64,000 bases of DNA, from the NCBI GenBank assembly GCA_011087645.1, contig JAALLF010000002.1, positions 310,001 through 374,000 on the forward strand, read 5' to 3'. Below the pieces are notes generated by a model. It saw only the letters and a list, made by a program, of their open reading frames with translations, was not told the DNA's origin and searched no databases. This DNA comes from Alphaproteobacteria bacterium (GTDB lineage: Bacteria; Pseudomonadota; Alphaproteobacteria; UBA6615). Position 1 is the first letter of the stretch; each line of letters begins with the position of its first letter. Positions 36,408 to 46,379 of this stretch are shown here, in pieces. A program made the position numbers and the translations under genes.

Positions 36408-36466
36408 AGCCTTAGCGGGTGTTTGCCGCTGTTCGTCGGCCATAATACAATGGGGCCTAGGCCGAA

Positions 36467-36595
36467 GTGGCCCGGTTGGGGGGAGAACCGGAATACGCGA
36501 AGCTTTATTACGTGCTCGGCGATGGCGCCGACCGCGAACGGATTTTGTTGAATAAGCGGCTCCGATCACCAGCAACAGTAGGTATGTTTCAGTAA
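36467..36595 (+). CDS. Possible 42-residue protein (uncertain)
   Basis: GTG start, stop TAA directly abutting the VOC-protein ATG. Encodes a charged peptide (EPEYAKLYYVLGDGADRERI) of ordinary composition. No family recognised and no convincing ribosome binding site; listed because it fills the 188-bp gap and would be coupled to the next gene. It may be a gene remnant. Confidence 0.25.
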   Translation: MARLGGEPEYAKLYYVLGDGADRERILLNKRLRSPATVGMFQ

Positions 36596-37486
36596 ATGAC
36601 CGACACCCAAGACGATATAGCGCCGCGCAGCCGGCCGATTGCCGGGATCGATCACGCTCTCGTCGGTGTTTCCGACCTGTCGGCGGCGCGCGACGCCTAT
36701 GCGCGCCTGGGCTTCACCGTGACCCCACGCGGGCGCCATATTGGTTGGGGCACGGGCAACCATACGGTGATGTTCGAAAACGATTATGTGGAGCTGATCG
36801 GTATCGTCGATCCCAGCCAGTATATTCACAACCTGGACGAATTTTTGAAAACGGGCGATGGGCTGTTGAACGTCGTGCTGGCGACAGAAGACGCTGATGC
36901 AACATCTCGCTGGCTGCGCGAACACAGCGCGAGTGCGGAAGACGCACGCGGGCTGCAGCGTTTGCTTGAACTCGATGACGGCGAAGAGCTATTGGATTTT
37001 CGCTATGTCGACATACCGCCGGAATTGACCCCCGGGCTGAAGACTTTCGCAAGTCAGCATCTGACACCGGAAAAAGTGCGGCGGCCGAGTTGGCTGTCCC
37101 ATCCCAATGGGGCGCGGCGTATCTCGGAAGTTACCGTGGTGATGGAAGACCTGGACGGTGTCGGCCAAGCCTATGCCGAGCTGTTCGGTGTTGATGCGGT
37201 ATCGGGTGACGAGCGCAAGGGCTCGATCACCGTCGATACCGGCAATGACGAGTTGTGGTTTGTCACACCCAAGGCCTTTCCCGAGCGCCACTACGATAAG
37301 AAGTTGGATGAAAGCCTGCCGCTGCCGCGCGTCGCGGCATTGACCCTTTCAGTCGCTGATCCGCAGGTCACCGCACTATATCTGTCCGGTCAACAGGTGG
37401 CGTTTGAGCGCGACAGCGGCGGCGCGGTTATCGTGTCGTCAGAAGAGGCGTGCGGCGTGTTTCTGGTATTTGCCAGCGACGATTAG
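36596..37486 (+). CDS. VOC-superfamily (glyoxalase-like) protein
   Basis: 296 residues with two beta-alpha-beta-beta-beta modules: residues about 18-125 (DHALVGVSDLSAARDAYARLGF, then NHTVMFENDYVELIG) and about 170-290 (EVTVVMEDLDGVGQAYAELFG). Matches the Glyoxalase_3-type subgroup. Metal ligands include the N-terminal His and a Glu (VELIG). Substrate unknown. Stand-alone gene. Confidence 0.88.
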   Translation: MTDTQDDIAPRSRPIAGIDHALVGVSDLSAARDAYARLGFTVTPRGRHIGWGTGNHTVMFENDYVELIGIVDPSQYIHNLDEFLKTGDGLLNVVLATEDADATSRWLREHSASAEDARGLQRLLELDDGEELLDFRYVDIPPELTPGLKTFASQHLTPEKVRRPSWLSHPNGARRISEVTVVMEDLDGVGQAYAELFGVDAVSGDERKGSITVDTGNDELWFVTPKAFPERHYDKKLDESLPLPRVAALTLSVADPQVTALYLSGQQVAFERDSGGAVIVSSEEACGVFLVFASDD

Positions 37487-37539
37487 AGCAGCCGTCCGCC
37501 GGACAACGGGTCCGGCCGACGGCCCCCTGACGATTATGC

Positions 37540-38208
37540 TTAAGACAGATTTTCGGCCGCGAAAGCCAGTGTGCGTTCCATCGCCTGTCCGGCTGACACT
37601 TCGTGGTAGGAGCCGCGGCGCGAGCAACTGAAACCGTGGCCGGCGCCGTCATAGATGAAGCTGGGGATGTCGGGATGGTTGGCCTCTACCGCGCGCACGC
37701 CGTCGAGCGGAATGCCGGCGTCTTCCGCACCCCAATGGAACATCACCGGACATTTCGGTGTTTCGCCCTGGTTCGAGCTGATGTCGCCGCCGTAGTAGCA
37801 AACCGCAACGTCGACTGGTGAACGCGCGGCGGCGAACCAAGCCACCGAGCCGCCCATGCAGAAGCCGACGATGCCGACCTTGCCGGCGCCCTTCACATGA
37901 TCGATCGCCGAATTAACGTCCTTGATGACATCGTCCCAATCGAGGTCGCCCTTGAGCGCGCGGCCCTTGTTCATGCCCGGCTCATCGAATTCCAAAATGG
38001 CGCCGGTCTCGAGTCGGTCGAACAGGGCCGGCGCAATGGCGTGATAACCTTGCTTCGCGAAGTTATCGACGGTCTCGCGGATATCGTCGTTGACACCGAA
38101 TATTTCCTGAATAATCACCATGCCGGCCTTGGCCGCGCCTTCGGGCTCGGCAGCGTAGGCGGCCAGCGTGTGGCCGTCGGATGTGGTGAGGCTCAGATCG
38201 TAGCCCAT
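37540..38208 (-). CDS. Dienelactone hydrolase family protein
   Basis: 222 residues, alpha/beta hydrolase fold. Nucleophile Cys117 in GFCMGG (the cysteine elbow of dienelactone hydrolases), Asp in the AEDAGIPLD region and His in GAGHGF. Cytoplasmic, no signal peptide. Typical partner functions are aromatic lactone degradation, but no degradation operon surrounds it, so the substrate is open. A second, exported family member lies at 51412-52293. Confidence 0.93.
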   Translation of the reverse strand: MGYDLSLTTSDGHTLAAYAAEPEGAAKAGMVIIQEIFGVNDDIRETVDNFAKQGYHAIAPALFDRLETGAILEFDEPGMNKGRALKGDLDWDDVIKDVNSAIDHVKGAGKVGIVGFCMGGSVAWFAAARSPVDVAVCYYGGDISSNQGETPKCPVMFHWGAEDAGIPLDGVRAVEANHPDIPSFIYDGAGHGFSCSRRGSYHEVSAGQAMERTLAFAAENLS

Positions 38209-38414
38209 AAGTCTCTCTCCCTGCTCTGATTTTATGGAACGCCGAACGGGATCGGCCCGGCGCGGTTGCGCTATCTTAACGGGAGAGGCTTGGCCGACGC
38301 GAACAAATTAATGCGCGCCGGAACCGGCGCACACGCTATGATATGGCTCTTCGCCGCTTAACGACCCTGTCGGACGAGCAGCTAAACGCGTAGGACAGGT
38401 TGTGGGCGGTTGCC

Positions 38415-39302
38415 ATGAACGATTGGAAAGGTATCGCTGCCGGGTTGGGCACCGTGGCCTGCGTGGTGGCCATGCTGATCGCCGGTCGGTTGGGTGCGAC
38501 TACCGAGGCGCTGACTATCTACGATCTAGCCGGCCTGCGCATGGGAGTCGCCGCGATTTTGGCTGCTCCGCTTCTGCTGCGGGCTTGGCCATGGCGGGTG
38601 CGGCTGCGCGACCACGCCATTGTCGCTTTCTTCGGCGGAGCGCCGTTCATCCTGCTGCTGTTCGGCGGCATGACCTTCGCGCCGGTGGGTCATGCGGCGG
38701 TGGTGATGTATGGCGCGCTGCCAGTTTTTGCTGCCCTGGTCGCCTGGGCCTGGGTCGGCGAGCGGCCAGCCCTATGGCAGTGGCTGGGCATCGCCGCGAT
38801 CGTCGCCGGGGTCGGTGCGGTGGGTTGGGAAGCGCTAGGCGTCGGGGCCATCCCGGGACAGTGGCGCGGCCATCTGTTGTTCGTCGGCGCGGCCCTGTTC
38901 GTGGCGATCTGGTACGGCGGCATGCGCGCGGCGCGCTTGAGCGTGATCCACTCGTTGGTGGCGCTACTCGTGCTCAACGCGCTGGTCTATCTGCCGATCT
39001 GGCTACTGTTTCTGCCCTCGGGCCTGGCCACCGCTCCGTTGGCCGATATCGCCCTGCAGACCGTGGTACATGGCGTCTTTGGCGCGTTCTTGTGCATTTT
39101 CGGGCACGCCTATGCGGTCAAGACCCTCGGACCTACCCGTCAGGCGGCGGTTAGCGCGTGGGTGCCGGCCTTTGCGCTCATCGCGGCGATCCCAACCCTC
39201 GGCGAGATCCCCGGCGTGCTGAACATCGCCGGCGTCATCGTGGTAACAGCGGGCATTCTCGCCACGGTGTTTTTACAGGGCAGGGATCCGGCGCGATCGT
39301 GA
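38415..39302 (+). CDS. EamA/DMT-family transporter
   Basis: 295 residues with about ten membrane helices in two EamA repeats. ATG 38415 is preferred to TTG 38400. Typical pieces: YDLAGLRMGVAAILA, FFGGAPFILLLFGGMTFAPVGHAA and VVMYGALPVFAALVAWAWVGERP in the first repeat; KTLGPTRQAAVSAWVPAFALIAAIPTLGE in the second. Exports small metabolites or amino acids; substrate not inferable. Confidence 0.92.
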   Translation: MNDWKGIAAGLGTVACVVAMLIAGRLGATTEALTIYDLAGLRMGVAAILAAPLLLRAWPWRVRLRDHAIVAFFGGAPFILLLFGGMTFAPVGHAAVVMYGALPVFAALVAWAWVGERPALWQWLGIAAIVAGVGAVGWEALGVGAIPGQWRGHLLFVGAALFVAIWYGGMRAARLSVIHSLVALLVLNALVYLPIWLLFLPSGLATAPLADIALQTVVHGVFGAFLCIFGHAYAVKTLGPTRQAAVSAWVPAFALIAAIPTLGEIPGVLNIAGVIVVTAGILATVFLQGRDPARS

Positions 39303-39362
39303 GAGTGGCGGCGCGTCGTCAATATGCTATTGAGAAACCACACCAAATGAGGAGCGACGGTT

Positions 39363-39731
39363 GTGCGAATAATACAAATACTGATGGCTGCTACTGTTGT
39401 TGGGCTTGCCGCCACGCCGGCGGCTGCAGGATCGATCGGCCCGTCCGAGGTGGGCCCGACCCTCGCTTGGGAGTCGAGCTGTAAACGGCCGGTTCAGCCG
39501 AACTTATATTTGGACGATTTGGAGAGCTATTATCAGGCGCTGGACCAGTTCAATACGCACGTCGCGCAGGTGCGAAGGTATATCCAGTGTGTGCAGGCCG
39601 AAGGGAAAACCGACATAGACGCGCTGGCGGCGGCGGTTGCGAGTGGCATGCAAAACAACCAGAACGCGGCGATAAAAGACGCCGAAGAATTGCGCACGGA
39701 CTTAGAGGTTCAACGTTCCCTGCTTCAATAA
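39363..39731 (+). CDS. Small secreted protein of unknown function
   Basis: 122 residues, GTG start with GAGGAG upstream. Signal peptide IIQILMAATVVGLAATPAAAG, mature part with two cysteines (SSCKRP and YIQCVQ) and helical segments LESYYQALDQFNTHVAQVRRY. Probably periplasmic. No family recognised. Located between the transporter and convergent ychF. Confidence 0.8.
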   Translation: MRIIQILMAATVVGLAATPAAAGSIGPSEVGPTLAWESSCKRPVQPNLYLDDLESYYQALDQFNTHVAQVRRYIQCVQAEGKTDIDALAAAVASGMQNNQNAAIKDAEELRTDLEVQRSLLQ

Positions 39732-39779
39732 GCGGCGATCATGGCCGTATGTTCGCGATAGGCGGCTGAATTAGCCGTC

Positions 39780-40880
39780 TCAGACATTAAATCGGAATAG
39801 CACCACGTCGCCGTCCTGCACCACATAGTCCTTGCCTTCCTGGCGCAGCTTGCCGGCATCACGCGCGCCCTGCTCGCCGCCGCAGTCGATGTAGTCGTCG
39901 TAACCGATGGTCTCGGCGCGGATGAAACCCTTTTGGAAGTCGGTATGGATGCGCCCGGCTGCTTCCGGCGCCAGCGCGCCCTTGGGCACGGTCCAGGCCC
40001 GCGATTCCTTAGGGCCGGCGGTCAGGAAGGTGATTAGGTCGAGCAGCCGGTAGCCGGAGCTGATGATCCGCGCCAGACCGGTTTCCGACAGACCCAGGCC
40101 TTCTAGAAATTCCGCTTGTTCGTCGGCGTCGGCGAGTTGGACCACTTCGGCCTCGATCTCAGCCGACACGATCACGCATTCGGCGTCGTTTTCAGCGGCC
40201 ATCGCGGCTACTTTTTCCGTTAGCGCATTTCCGGTGGCGGCGGAGTCTTCATCGACATTGCAGACATACAGAACCGGCTTCGAGGTGAGTAACTGCAACC
40301 GGCGATAACCGTCGCGCAGATCTGGCGGAATATCGATGCTGCGCGCCGGGTCGCCGTTGCGCAGGGCTGCGAGTACCAGAGACAGAATTTTAAGCTGATC
40401 CTTGGCGTCCTTATCGCCGCCGCGGGCGCGCTTCTCAGCTGCCTCGGCGCGTTTTTCCATGCTTTCGAGATCGGCCAGCAATAGCTCGGTCTCGACGGTT
40501 TCGGCGTCGCGCACCGGATCGACCGAGCCTTCAACATGAGTGACGTCGCCGCCTTCGAAGCAGCGCAGCACGTGGCAGATCGCATCGACTTCGCGGATAT
40601 GCGCGAGGAACTGGTTGCCGAGCCCTTCGCCCTGGCTGGTGCCGCGCACCAGTCCGGCGATATCGACGAACTCCATATAGGTCGGCACGATCGACGCTGA
40701 TTTGGCGAGCTCGGCGATGGCGTCGAGGCGCGCATCGGGTACGGCGACCCGGCCGGCATTGGGCTCGATGGTGCAAAAGGGATAGTTCGCGGCCTGCGCC
40801 TGCACGGTGGCGGTCAGTGCGTTGAAGAGGGTCGACTTGCCGACATTGGGCAAGCCGACGATACCGCAATTGAAACCCAT
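39780..40880 (-). CDS. ychF: Ribosome-binding ATPase YchF
   Basis: 366 residues. OBG-type P-loop NTPase that prefers ATP. G1 GLPNVGKST (8-16), [10 protein letters not shown] (G3 with switch II), the NVDED-type G4 position and the C-terminal TGS domain ending [14 protein letters not shown]. Follows pth by one base; the pth-ychF pairing is widely conserved. Confidence 0.97.
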   Translation of the reverse strand: MGFNCGIVGLPNVGKSTLFNALTATVQAQAANYPFCTIEPNAGRVAVPDARLDAIAELAKSASIVPTYMEFVDIAGLVRGTSQGEGLGNQFLAHIREVDAICHVLRCFEGGDVTHVEGSVDPVRDAETVETELLLADLESMEKRAEAAEKRARGGDKDAKDQLKILSLVLAALRNGDPARSIDIPPDLRDGYRRLQLLTSKPVLYVCNVDEDSAATGNALTEKVAAMAAENDAECVIVSAEIEAEVVQLADADEQAEFLEGLGLSETGLARIISSGYRLLDLITFLTAGPKESRAWTVPKGALAPEAAGRIHTDFQKGFIRAETIGYDDYIDCGGEQGARDAGKLRQEGKDYVVQDGDVVLFRFNV

Positions 40881-40881
40881 G

Positions 40882-41625
40882 TCAGTTACCGCGAATTTTC
40901 GAGAACGCGCGGTTGAGCGCCGCGCCGAGGGAGGTTTGTGATTCTTCGGCCGGTTCGGCGGGTTCAGCCGGGGCCGTGTCCTGCTTCGCCGGCGTGGATT
41001 TATCGTCGCCGTCGTCAGTCGGTTTTTTCGATGATTTACGGCCGGTACCGGTGGCTTGTTGCACGGCCATTGTGACTTGGCTCATGAAATCGCTGTCGCG
41101 CCCGTCCAGTAATGCCGGCAGTGCGTCTGCCACGGCGCGCAATTCAGCCTCAACCCACTTTTGATCCTGTTTGGAAAAATCGCCAAGCACGTGGCCATGG
41201 ACCTTTTCCTTGTCGCCAGGGTGACCGATGCCCAAACGCACGCGCACAAAATCAGGCGTGCCCAGGTGATCTTTTATGCTGCGTAGGCCGTTATGGCCGG
41301 CAAGCCCGCCGCCCCGTTTAACCCGCATCTTCCCGGCGGCCAAGTCGATCTCATCATAGATAACGATGATGTCCTCGGGCGGCACTTTGAAAAACCGCGC
41401 CGCTTCGCCGACCGCGCGCCCGGACTCGTTCATGAACGTCGTCGGCTTAAGCAACAGCACCTTCTCGCCGTCGATCGTGCCATCGAACGTATCGGATTGA
41501 AATCGCGTGCGGGGCGCCGACAAATTGTAGCGGCGGACGATCTCGTCTGCCGCCATGAACCCAATATTGTGGCGATTGTCGCGGTGTTTCGGCCCGGGGT
41601 TTCCGAGCCCGACCAGCAAACGCAT
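40882..41625 (-). CDS. pth: Peptidyl-tRNA hydrolase
   Basis: 247 residues from ATG 41625 (GGAG upstream; a TTG two codons earlier is discounted). Releases peptides from peptidyl-tRNA. Motifs VGLGNPG, catalytic His in [17 protein letters not shown], and [13 protein letters not shown]. About 195 residues form the enzyme; the last 50 are a low-complexity acidic/Pro tail ([18 protein letters not shown]) ending in a conserved short helix, common in alphaproteobacteria. Confidence 0.96.
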   Translation of the reverse strand: MRLLVGLGNPGPKHRDNRHNIGFMAADEIVRRYNLSAPRTRFQSDTFDGTIDGEKVLLLKPTTFMNESGRAVGEAARFFKVPPEDIIVIYDEIDLAAGKMRVKRGGGLAGHNGLRSIKDHLGTPDFVRVRLGIGHPGDKEKVHGHVLGDFSKQDQKWVEAELRAVADALPALLDGRDSDFMSQVTMAVQQATGTGRKSSKKPTDDGDDKSTPAKQDTAPAEPAEPAEESQTSLGAALNRAFSKIRGN

Positions 41626-41651
41626 GCCCAAGAACTCCGGTGGCGGGACCT

Positions 41652-42341
41652 CTAACTGTCCTCGCTGTCGCCGCTGTCTTCGCCTTCGGCGCCTTCTTCG
41701 CCTTCAACGCCCTCTTCGCCTTCCTCACCTTCAAGACCTTCGAGATCCTCTTCGATCTCTTCTTCGACCGGCATCAGGGTCGGCGCGGCGATTGTGGCGA
41801 TGGTAAAGTCCCGGTCGTCGATGGTCGGCCGCACGCCGTCGGGCAAACTCACCTCGGAAATGTGGATACTGTCGCCGACCTCGCGGCCGGTCAGATCAAT
41901 GACAATCGACTCGGGAATAGCACCCGCGCGGCAGATTACCTCGACCGTATGGCGGACGATGTTCAGAACGCCCCCGCCCTTAAGGCCGGGGCTCTCTTCT
42001 TCGTTCTCGAATATAACCGCGATATCGACGTTGATCTGTGTCGATTCGGTCACCCGCAGAAAATCAGCGTGCATCGGCACGTCGGTGACCGGGTGAAGCT
42101 GCAGGTCGCGGCATAGCACGCGCTCTTTGGTGCCGTCGCAATCGATGTCGTAGAGGGTTGCGAAGAACCCTGGTTTACTGATTTCAGTGCGTAACGCGAT
42201 CGGGTTGATGGTGATCGGCATGGGGTCTTTGTTGGCCCCATAGACCACCGCCGGTACGGTGCCCGCCCTACGTGCAGCACGAGCGGCCCCCTTGCCGACC
42301 CGGGTGCGCGCCTCGGCGCTAAAAGTTGCTGTTTCTGTCAT
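41652..42341 (-). CDS. rplY: 50S ribosomal protein L25, Ctc form
   Basis: 229 residues from ATG 42341 (GGAGAC upstream); the longer frame from 42374 lacks a site. Two-domain L25/TL5: 5S rRNA-binding N-domain ([25 protein letters not shown]) and beta C-domain ([27 protein letters not shown]). The last 40 residues are a Glu/Gly tail ([13 protein letters not shown]) encoded by a short tandem DNA pattern. Operon with prs and pth, the classic order. Confidence 0.96.
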   Translation of the reverse strand: MTETATFSAEARTRVGKGAARAARRAGTVPAVVYGANKDPMPITINPIALRTEISKPGFFATLYDIDCDGTKERVLCRDLQLHPVTDVPMHADFLRVTESTQINVDIAVIFENEEESPGLKGGGVLNIVRHTVEVICRAGAIPESIVIDLTGREVGDSIHISEVSLPDGVRPTIDDRDFTIATIAAPTLMPVEEEIEEDLEGLEGEEGEEGVEGEEGAEGEDSGDSEDS

Positions 42342-42467
42342 TTCTAAGTCTCCGTTTCCGGCCGACAGCGCCAATGCGTTTGTCGGCCGATGGGTCGATC
42401 CGGCTATGCCTCCAAGGGTGCTGCCGCCGGTCCAGGAAATTCGTGAGGTCGAACCGTCTTCACGAAC

Positions 42468-43400
42468 CTAATTAAACAAACTCGATACGGACGCCTCTTG
42501 GCTGATCCGGTTAATTGCCTCAGCCAGTAACGGCGCGATCGTAAGTTGGCGTACATTGTTCGCCAAACGCACTGCTTCGGTCGCCTGGATCGAATCCGTC
42601 ATTACCAGGCGATCCAACGGCGACGCGGCCACCCGCCCAACGGCACCGCCCGACAAAACGCCGTGGGTGACGTAGGCGTCGACTGATGTCGCGCCGTCGT
42701 TCATCAATGCCACCGCGGCGTTACACAATGTGCCCGCGCTATCGCAAATATCATCAACCATGATGCAGTGGCGGTCTTTGACGTCGCCGATAATGTGCAT
42801 TACCTCGGAAACGCCCGCTTGTTCGCGGCGCTTATCGATGATCGCCAAGTCGGCGTCAAGCCTTTTGGCAAGCCCGCGTGCGCGCACCACGCCGCCTACA
42901 TCGGGCGAGACGACGACCAGCTCCGAGCCATTATAGTTCTTGCCGATATCTTCGGAAAACAGCGGCCCAGCGAACAGATTATCCACTGGAATATCGAAAA
43001 AGCCCTGAATTTGGCCGGCATGTAGGTCGAGCGTGAGTACCCGGTCGGCGCCGGCATTGGTGATTAGATTGGCCACCAGCTTGGCCGAAATCGGCGTCCG
43101 TGGCCCTGTTTTACGGTCCTGACGGGCATAGCCGAAATAAGGAATCACAGCGGTCACCCGGCGCGCCGACCCGCGCCTGAGCGCGTCCAGGGTCACCAGC
43201 AATTCCATCAAATTATCGTTGGCGGGGTAGGAGGTCGATTGGACGACAAAGACATCTTCGCCGCGCACATTTTCGAGAATCTCGACAAAGACCTCCATAT
43301 CCGAAAACCGCCGGATCGATGCCTTGGTCAACTCGATGTTCAAACAGGCGGAAATCGCCTCGGCCAATGGGCGATTGCTGTTGCACGCCAGCACCTTCAT
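42468..43400 (-). CDS. prs: Ribose-phosphate pyrophosphokinase
   Basis: 310 residues. Makes PRPP from ribose-5-phosphate and ATP for nucleotides, His and Trp. Motifs: [10 protein letters not shown], the catalytic flexible loop ([15 protein letters not shown]), [20 protein letters not shown] and the PRPP loop [12 protein letters not shown] (variation of VDDIIDTAGT). First gene of prs-rplY-pth-ychF, with 126 bp before rplY. Confidence 0.97.
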   Translation of the reverse strand: MKVLACNSNRPLAEAISACLNIELTKASIRRFSDMEVFVEILENVRGEDVFVVQSTSYPANDNLMELLVTLDALRRGSARRVTAVIPYFGYARQDRKTGPRTPISAKLVANLITNAGADRVLTLDLHAGQIQGFFDIPVDNLFAGPLFSEDIGKNYNGSELVVVSPDVGGVVRARGLAKRLDADLAIIDKRREQAGVSEVMHIIGDVKDRHCIMVDDICDSAGTLCNAAVALMNDGATSVDAYVTHGVLSGGAVGRVAASPLDRLVMTDSIQATEAVRLANNVRQLTIAPLLAEAINRISQEASVSSLFN

Positions 43401-43587
43401 TGGCCGGTCCCCGGAAAGTTGGACGGCGCCGCTTTCAAGCTATAGGCGCCGTCGGTCGAATTAGAATTACCCCAGCCCCGGTACGCACTATCGCCGGGTC
43501 TCGCGGGCCGGAAACTATCAATACCCCCCCGGTGTGTAAACCAGCTAAAGACCAGATTTTGCGCCCGATTAACGATTACCGTCCGAG

Positions 43588-44448
43588 CTACCCGCTGGGA
43601 GGCTGAAAGCCTTGGCTCCAGTCGATTTGGCGGATCATTTCGGCGATGCCGACGGCGCCCGCCAGGGCGGCTTCATTCGCGATGAGGCCCCAATTTGCGT
43701 CGAGACTGCCGGCCGGTACCGCCCGGGCTTGGGCGATGGTGCCAACCTCGACGCCGAACGGGTCCCAGACGGTCCAGTCAATCTCGACGATTTGCTCTCC
43801 GCCCGGCTCTCTGCCCAAGGTGACCGCGCCGGTTACGATCAAGCTGTCGGCGGCAGCGAGTGGCGCCATTTCGAGGCCCGTTCGCGGCAATATCTGCTCG
43901 ATTGCAGCGCGCAGGCGGGAATTGCCGTCTCCTGGCGCGCCCGCCACATCGCCAATATGGAGCGGCGGCGGCACCGCTTCGCCTGGCGGTTCATCCTGGA
44001 TCAGCGCGGCGATTGCGGTCGCCGTGCGTTCGAAAGCGTTGTGAGCGGCCAGCCTGGCTGGTTCGCCGGTGTCATTGCGCAACGGTTGCACGACAGTTCC
44101 AACGTCATCGCCTTCCTGGGTTCGCAGGGTCCAAATCAGCGCCGGCGGGGTTGAGGGCGGGCTAAAATGTCCGAAGAGCAGATAACTCGATCGACCGCCG
44201 CCGCCATAGGTGGCGGGGACGTTTTGCGCGTGCAGGGCGCGCACCATATCGGTAGACAATATCTCAAGCGGCGCGCCAGCGCGGTCGGTGACCGGCAGCA
44301 CCGTGATGCCTTGGCCGTCGGCCAATTTAAGCAACTCGTTCGGCGGCGCACCCTCATGGCTGAACGGCTGCGGCAGGGGTTGGCAGGCGGCCAGCGCCGC
44401 GAGCGCGATGATTAGGCTAAAGCGCACAGCTAAATAGCATCGCGACAA
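43588..44448 (-). CDS. Predicted lipoprotein of unknown function
   Basis: 286 residues. Signal peptide with lipobox LAAC, lipidated Cys22, and mature N-terminus QPLPQPFSH. Two repeated alpha/beta-looking parts (around GITVLPVTDRAG and LRAAIEQILPRTGLEMAP). Last gene of the hldD-lgt-NDUFAF7-pgeF transcript, which fits since Lgt itself would lipidate it. Family not recognised. Confidence 0.85.
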   Translation of the reverse strand: MSRCYLAVRFSLIIALAALAACQPLPQPFSHEGAPPNELLKLADGQGITVLPVTDRAGAPLEILSTDMVRALHAQNVPATYGGGGRSSYLLFGHFSPPSTPPALIWTLRTQEGDDVGTVVQPLRNDTGEPARLAAHNAFERTATAIAALIQDEPPGEAVPPPLHIGDVAGAPGDGNSRLRAAIEQILPRTGLEMAPLAAADSLIVTGAVTLGREPGGEQIVEIDWTVWDPFGVEVGTIAQARAVPAGSLDANWGLIANEAALAGAVGIAEMIRQIDWSQGFQPPSG

Positions 44449-44486
44449 GGGTCAAAAGCAGTAAATTGACGAGATAGGGCATCGGT

Positions 44487-45260
44487 TTAGCTCGGTGGTG
44501 CGAGGGCAATGAGCGACAGATTACGGCCATAATCGGGCTCGCCGCGATGGCAGGTTCGGCGATAGCTGAACAAATCCTCGTCGGCATAGGTGTCGGCGCC
44601 CAGGGCACTCGATGCGGCAATTCCAGCAGCGGCGAGCCGGGATAGGACATAGCCGGCGAGATCGAATTGCAAGTGCCCCGCCCGGCGCCCGGGCGCGAAG
44701 AAGCGGTCGTTGGCGGCATTCTGTTCTTGGAAGGGCACAGGAAATTCGGCGCCGACTTCGTAAGAATCCTGACCGATGCACGGGCCGACCACGGCGGTCA
44801 TGCGAGCCGGATCGGCGCCGAGTTCGGCCATGGCCTCGACGGTGGCTTCGATGACGCCGGAGACAGCGCCGCGCCAACCCGAATGGGCGGCGCCGATGAC
44901 GCCGTTGTCGACATCGGCCAAGAGCACCGGCGCGCAGTCGGCGGCCAGAACCCCTAACGCGATGCCCGGTATTTTGCTCACCAGCGCGTCGGCCCGTGTC
45001 GCGGCGGTATCCTCGGCCCGGTCGGTGACCGTCACAACATTTGCGGAGTGGATTTGATAGACCGTGCGCAGAGCGTCCTCGGTCAACCCCACGTCGCGCA
45101 TGGCGCGGTGGCGATTTTCGTGAACCCGCGCCTTGTCGTCATCCGACCCCAACCCGCAATTGAGTGAGGCGTAGATGCCTTCGCTAGCGCCGCCGCGGCG
45201 GGTGAAAAAGCCGTGTTGGATATTTTCGGCCGCGGCGAGAGGTTCGGCGATCAATCGCAT
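44487..45260 (-). CDS. pgeF: Multicopper-polyphenol-oxidase-like purine nucleoside phosphorylase (YfiH family)
   Basis: 257 residues from ATG 45260, overlapping the preceding stop by one base. Family (DUF152/YfiH, PgeF) motifs: GFFTRRGGASEGIY, the metal site QIHSANV, ADCAPVLLAD with Cys, AAHSGWRG and GPCIGQDSYEVG. Earlier called laccase-like; members have purine nucleoside phosphorylase/deaminase activity, and a role in correcting L-Ser misincorporation into peptidoglycan has been reported for PgeF. Confidence 0.93.
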   Translation of the reverse strand: MRLIAEPLAAAENIQHGFFTRRGGASEGIYASLNCGLGSDDDKARVHENRHRAMRDVGLTEDALRTVYQIHSANVVTVTDRAEDTAATRADALVSKIPGIALGVLAADCAPVLLADVDNGVIGAAHSGWRGAVSGVIEATVEAMAELGADPARMTAVVGPCIGQDSYEVGAEFPVPFQEQNAANDRFFAPGRRAGHLQFDLAGYVLSRLAAAGIAASSALGADTYADEDLFSYRRTCHRGEPDYGRNLSLIALAPPS

Positions 45261-46357
45261 CAACTTAAATTCGCCTCCTTAAACACAAAGCCTGCTGGCG
45301 GCTCTGTCCCACGGGACCCGATCGCCAATACTTTGAACAGGGTGCCCATTTGATCGTCGCCGATCAAGCGTTCAAGAGCCGTCTCGATATTGGATTTCTG
45401 GTCGGTTGTCGCTGTGGCGATCAAAGTTGCTGCTCGGGAATCGATCCCGAGCCGGCGTAGAAAATCACCTTGGCCGATCGATCCCCAACAGGCAGCGCCG
45501 CCAGCGTGTGCCGCTGCCGCCAGGGCGTTGAAATCCACATGGGCGGTTAAATCCGCGGTGCCCGGCTGTTCTAGAACCGGCGCAGTATCGTGGTTTCTAA
45601 CCGCTTGCAACGTGTCGCCGACCGCCGGGCCTGTGTAGCCGTAATCGATGACCAGGGCCGCGCCGGAATGAGAGCGAACCCGGTGGGCGATTTCGCCGGC
45701 GATTTCCAGTGACGCGGGCGAAGTTTCAATGACGGCGCCGGCCTCGGCTGTGGTGGGTAAATTTATCTCTGGCTCGGGCGTGGGGGCGTGGGTGAAAGCA
45801 AACCCGTCCTCGCCATAAGTGACCCTGCGTTGGCGCCAGCCTTCGTCGTGGCGCACGTATTGCTCAATGGGCAGGGCGTCGAAAAACTCGTTGGCGATGA
45901 AGATCGCTGGAATCATGGGTAGGCCGCCGACACTGTCATGCCATGTCAGGTCGATCTCTGATAAGGCCTGCCGCTGCCGCTCGCGTAGATGGGGGCTGGT
46001 TTCGACCAGATGAACTTGCACGGCGGCGCGACACGCGGGAACGGTCTCAAGGGCGCGCAGTGCATCGGCCATCAAGGTGCCACGACCAGGCCCCAGCTCG
46101 GCCAGCACAAAAGGAGTTGGTTTCCCCAGGGCCAGCCAAGTATTGGCGCACCACAGGCCAACCAACTCGCCAAACATCTGGCTGATTTCAGGGGCGGTGA
46201 TGAAGTCGCCGGAGACGCCAAAAGGGTCGTCAGCCATGTAGTAGCCATACTCCGGATGTCCCAGCGCGTCGGCCATATACTCGGCGACGCTGATCGGGCC
46301 GGATGCCGCAATACGCTGGGCCAGTATCCGGGTGAGGTCGGTCTGGGTCGAAGACAC
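45260..46357 (-). CDS. NDUFAF7/MidA-family SAM-dependent methyltransferase
   Basis: 365 residues (DUF185). The mitochondrial homologue dimethylates an arginine of complex I subunit NDUFS2; bacterial role presumably similar. SAM-binding loop VLAELGPGRGTLMADALRA, FIANEFFDALPIEQY, and AGEIAHRVRSHSGAALVIDYGY. Between lgt (22 bp) and pgeF. Confidence 0.93.
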   Translation of the reverse strand: MSSTQTDLTRILAQRIAASGPISVAEYMADALGHPEYGYYMADDPFGVSGDFITAPEISQMFGELVGLWCANTWLALGKPTPFVLAELGPGRGTLMADALRALETVPACRAAVQVHLVETSPHLRERQRQALSEIDLTWHDSVGGLPMIPAIFIANEFFDALPIEQYVRHDEGWRQRRVTYGEDGFAFTHAPTPEPEINLPTTAEAGAVIETSPASLEIAGEIAHRVRSHSGAALVIDYGYTGPAVGDTLQAVRNHDTAPVLEQPGTADLTAHVDFNALAAAAHAGGAACWGSIGQGDFLRRLGIDSRAATLIATATTDQKSNIETALERLIGDDQMGTLFKVLAIGSRGTEPPAGFVFKEANLS

Positions 46358-46379
46358 TAGGTTTATAAAGCTTTCGCGC

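Noticed and set aside
41640..42116. 158-codon plus-strand frame over rplY
   Set aside because: Phe/Ala-rich translation comes from the antisense of the Glu/Gly tail; the real gene is rplY.
44417..44719. 100-codon minus-strand frame ending in a hydrophobic stretch
   Set aside because: Lies mostly out of frame inside pgeF; only the last 21 codons are intergenic, so no support as a gene.
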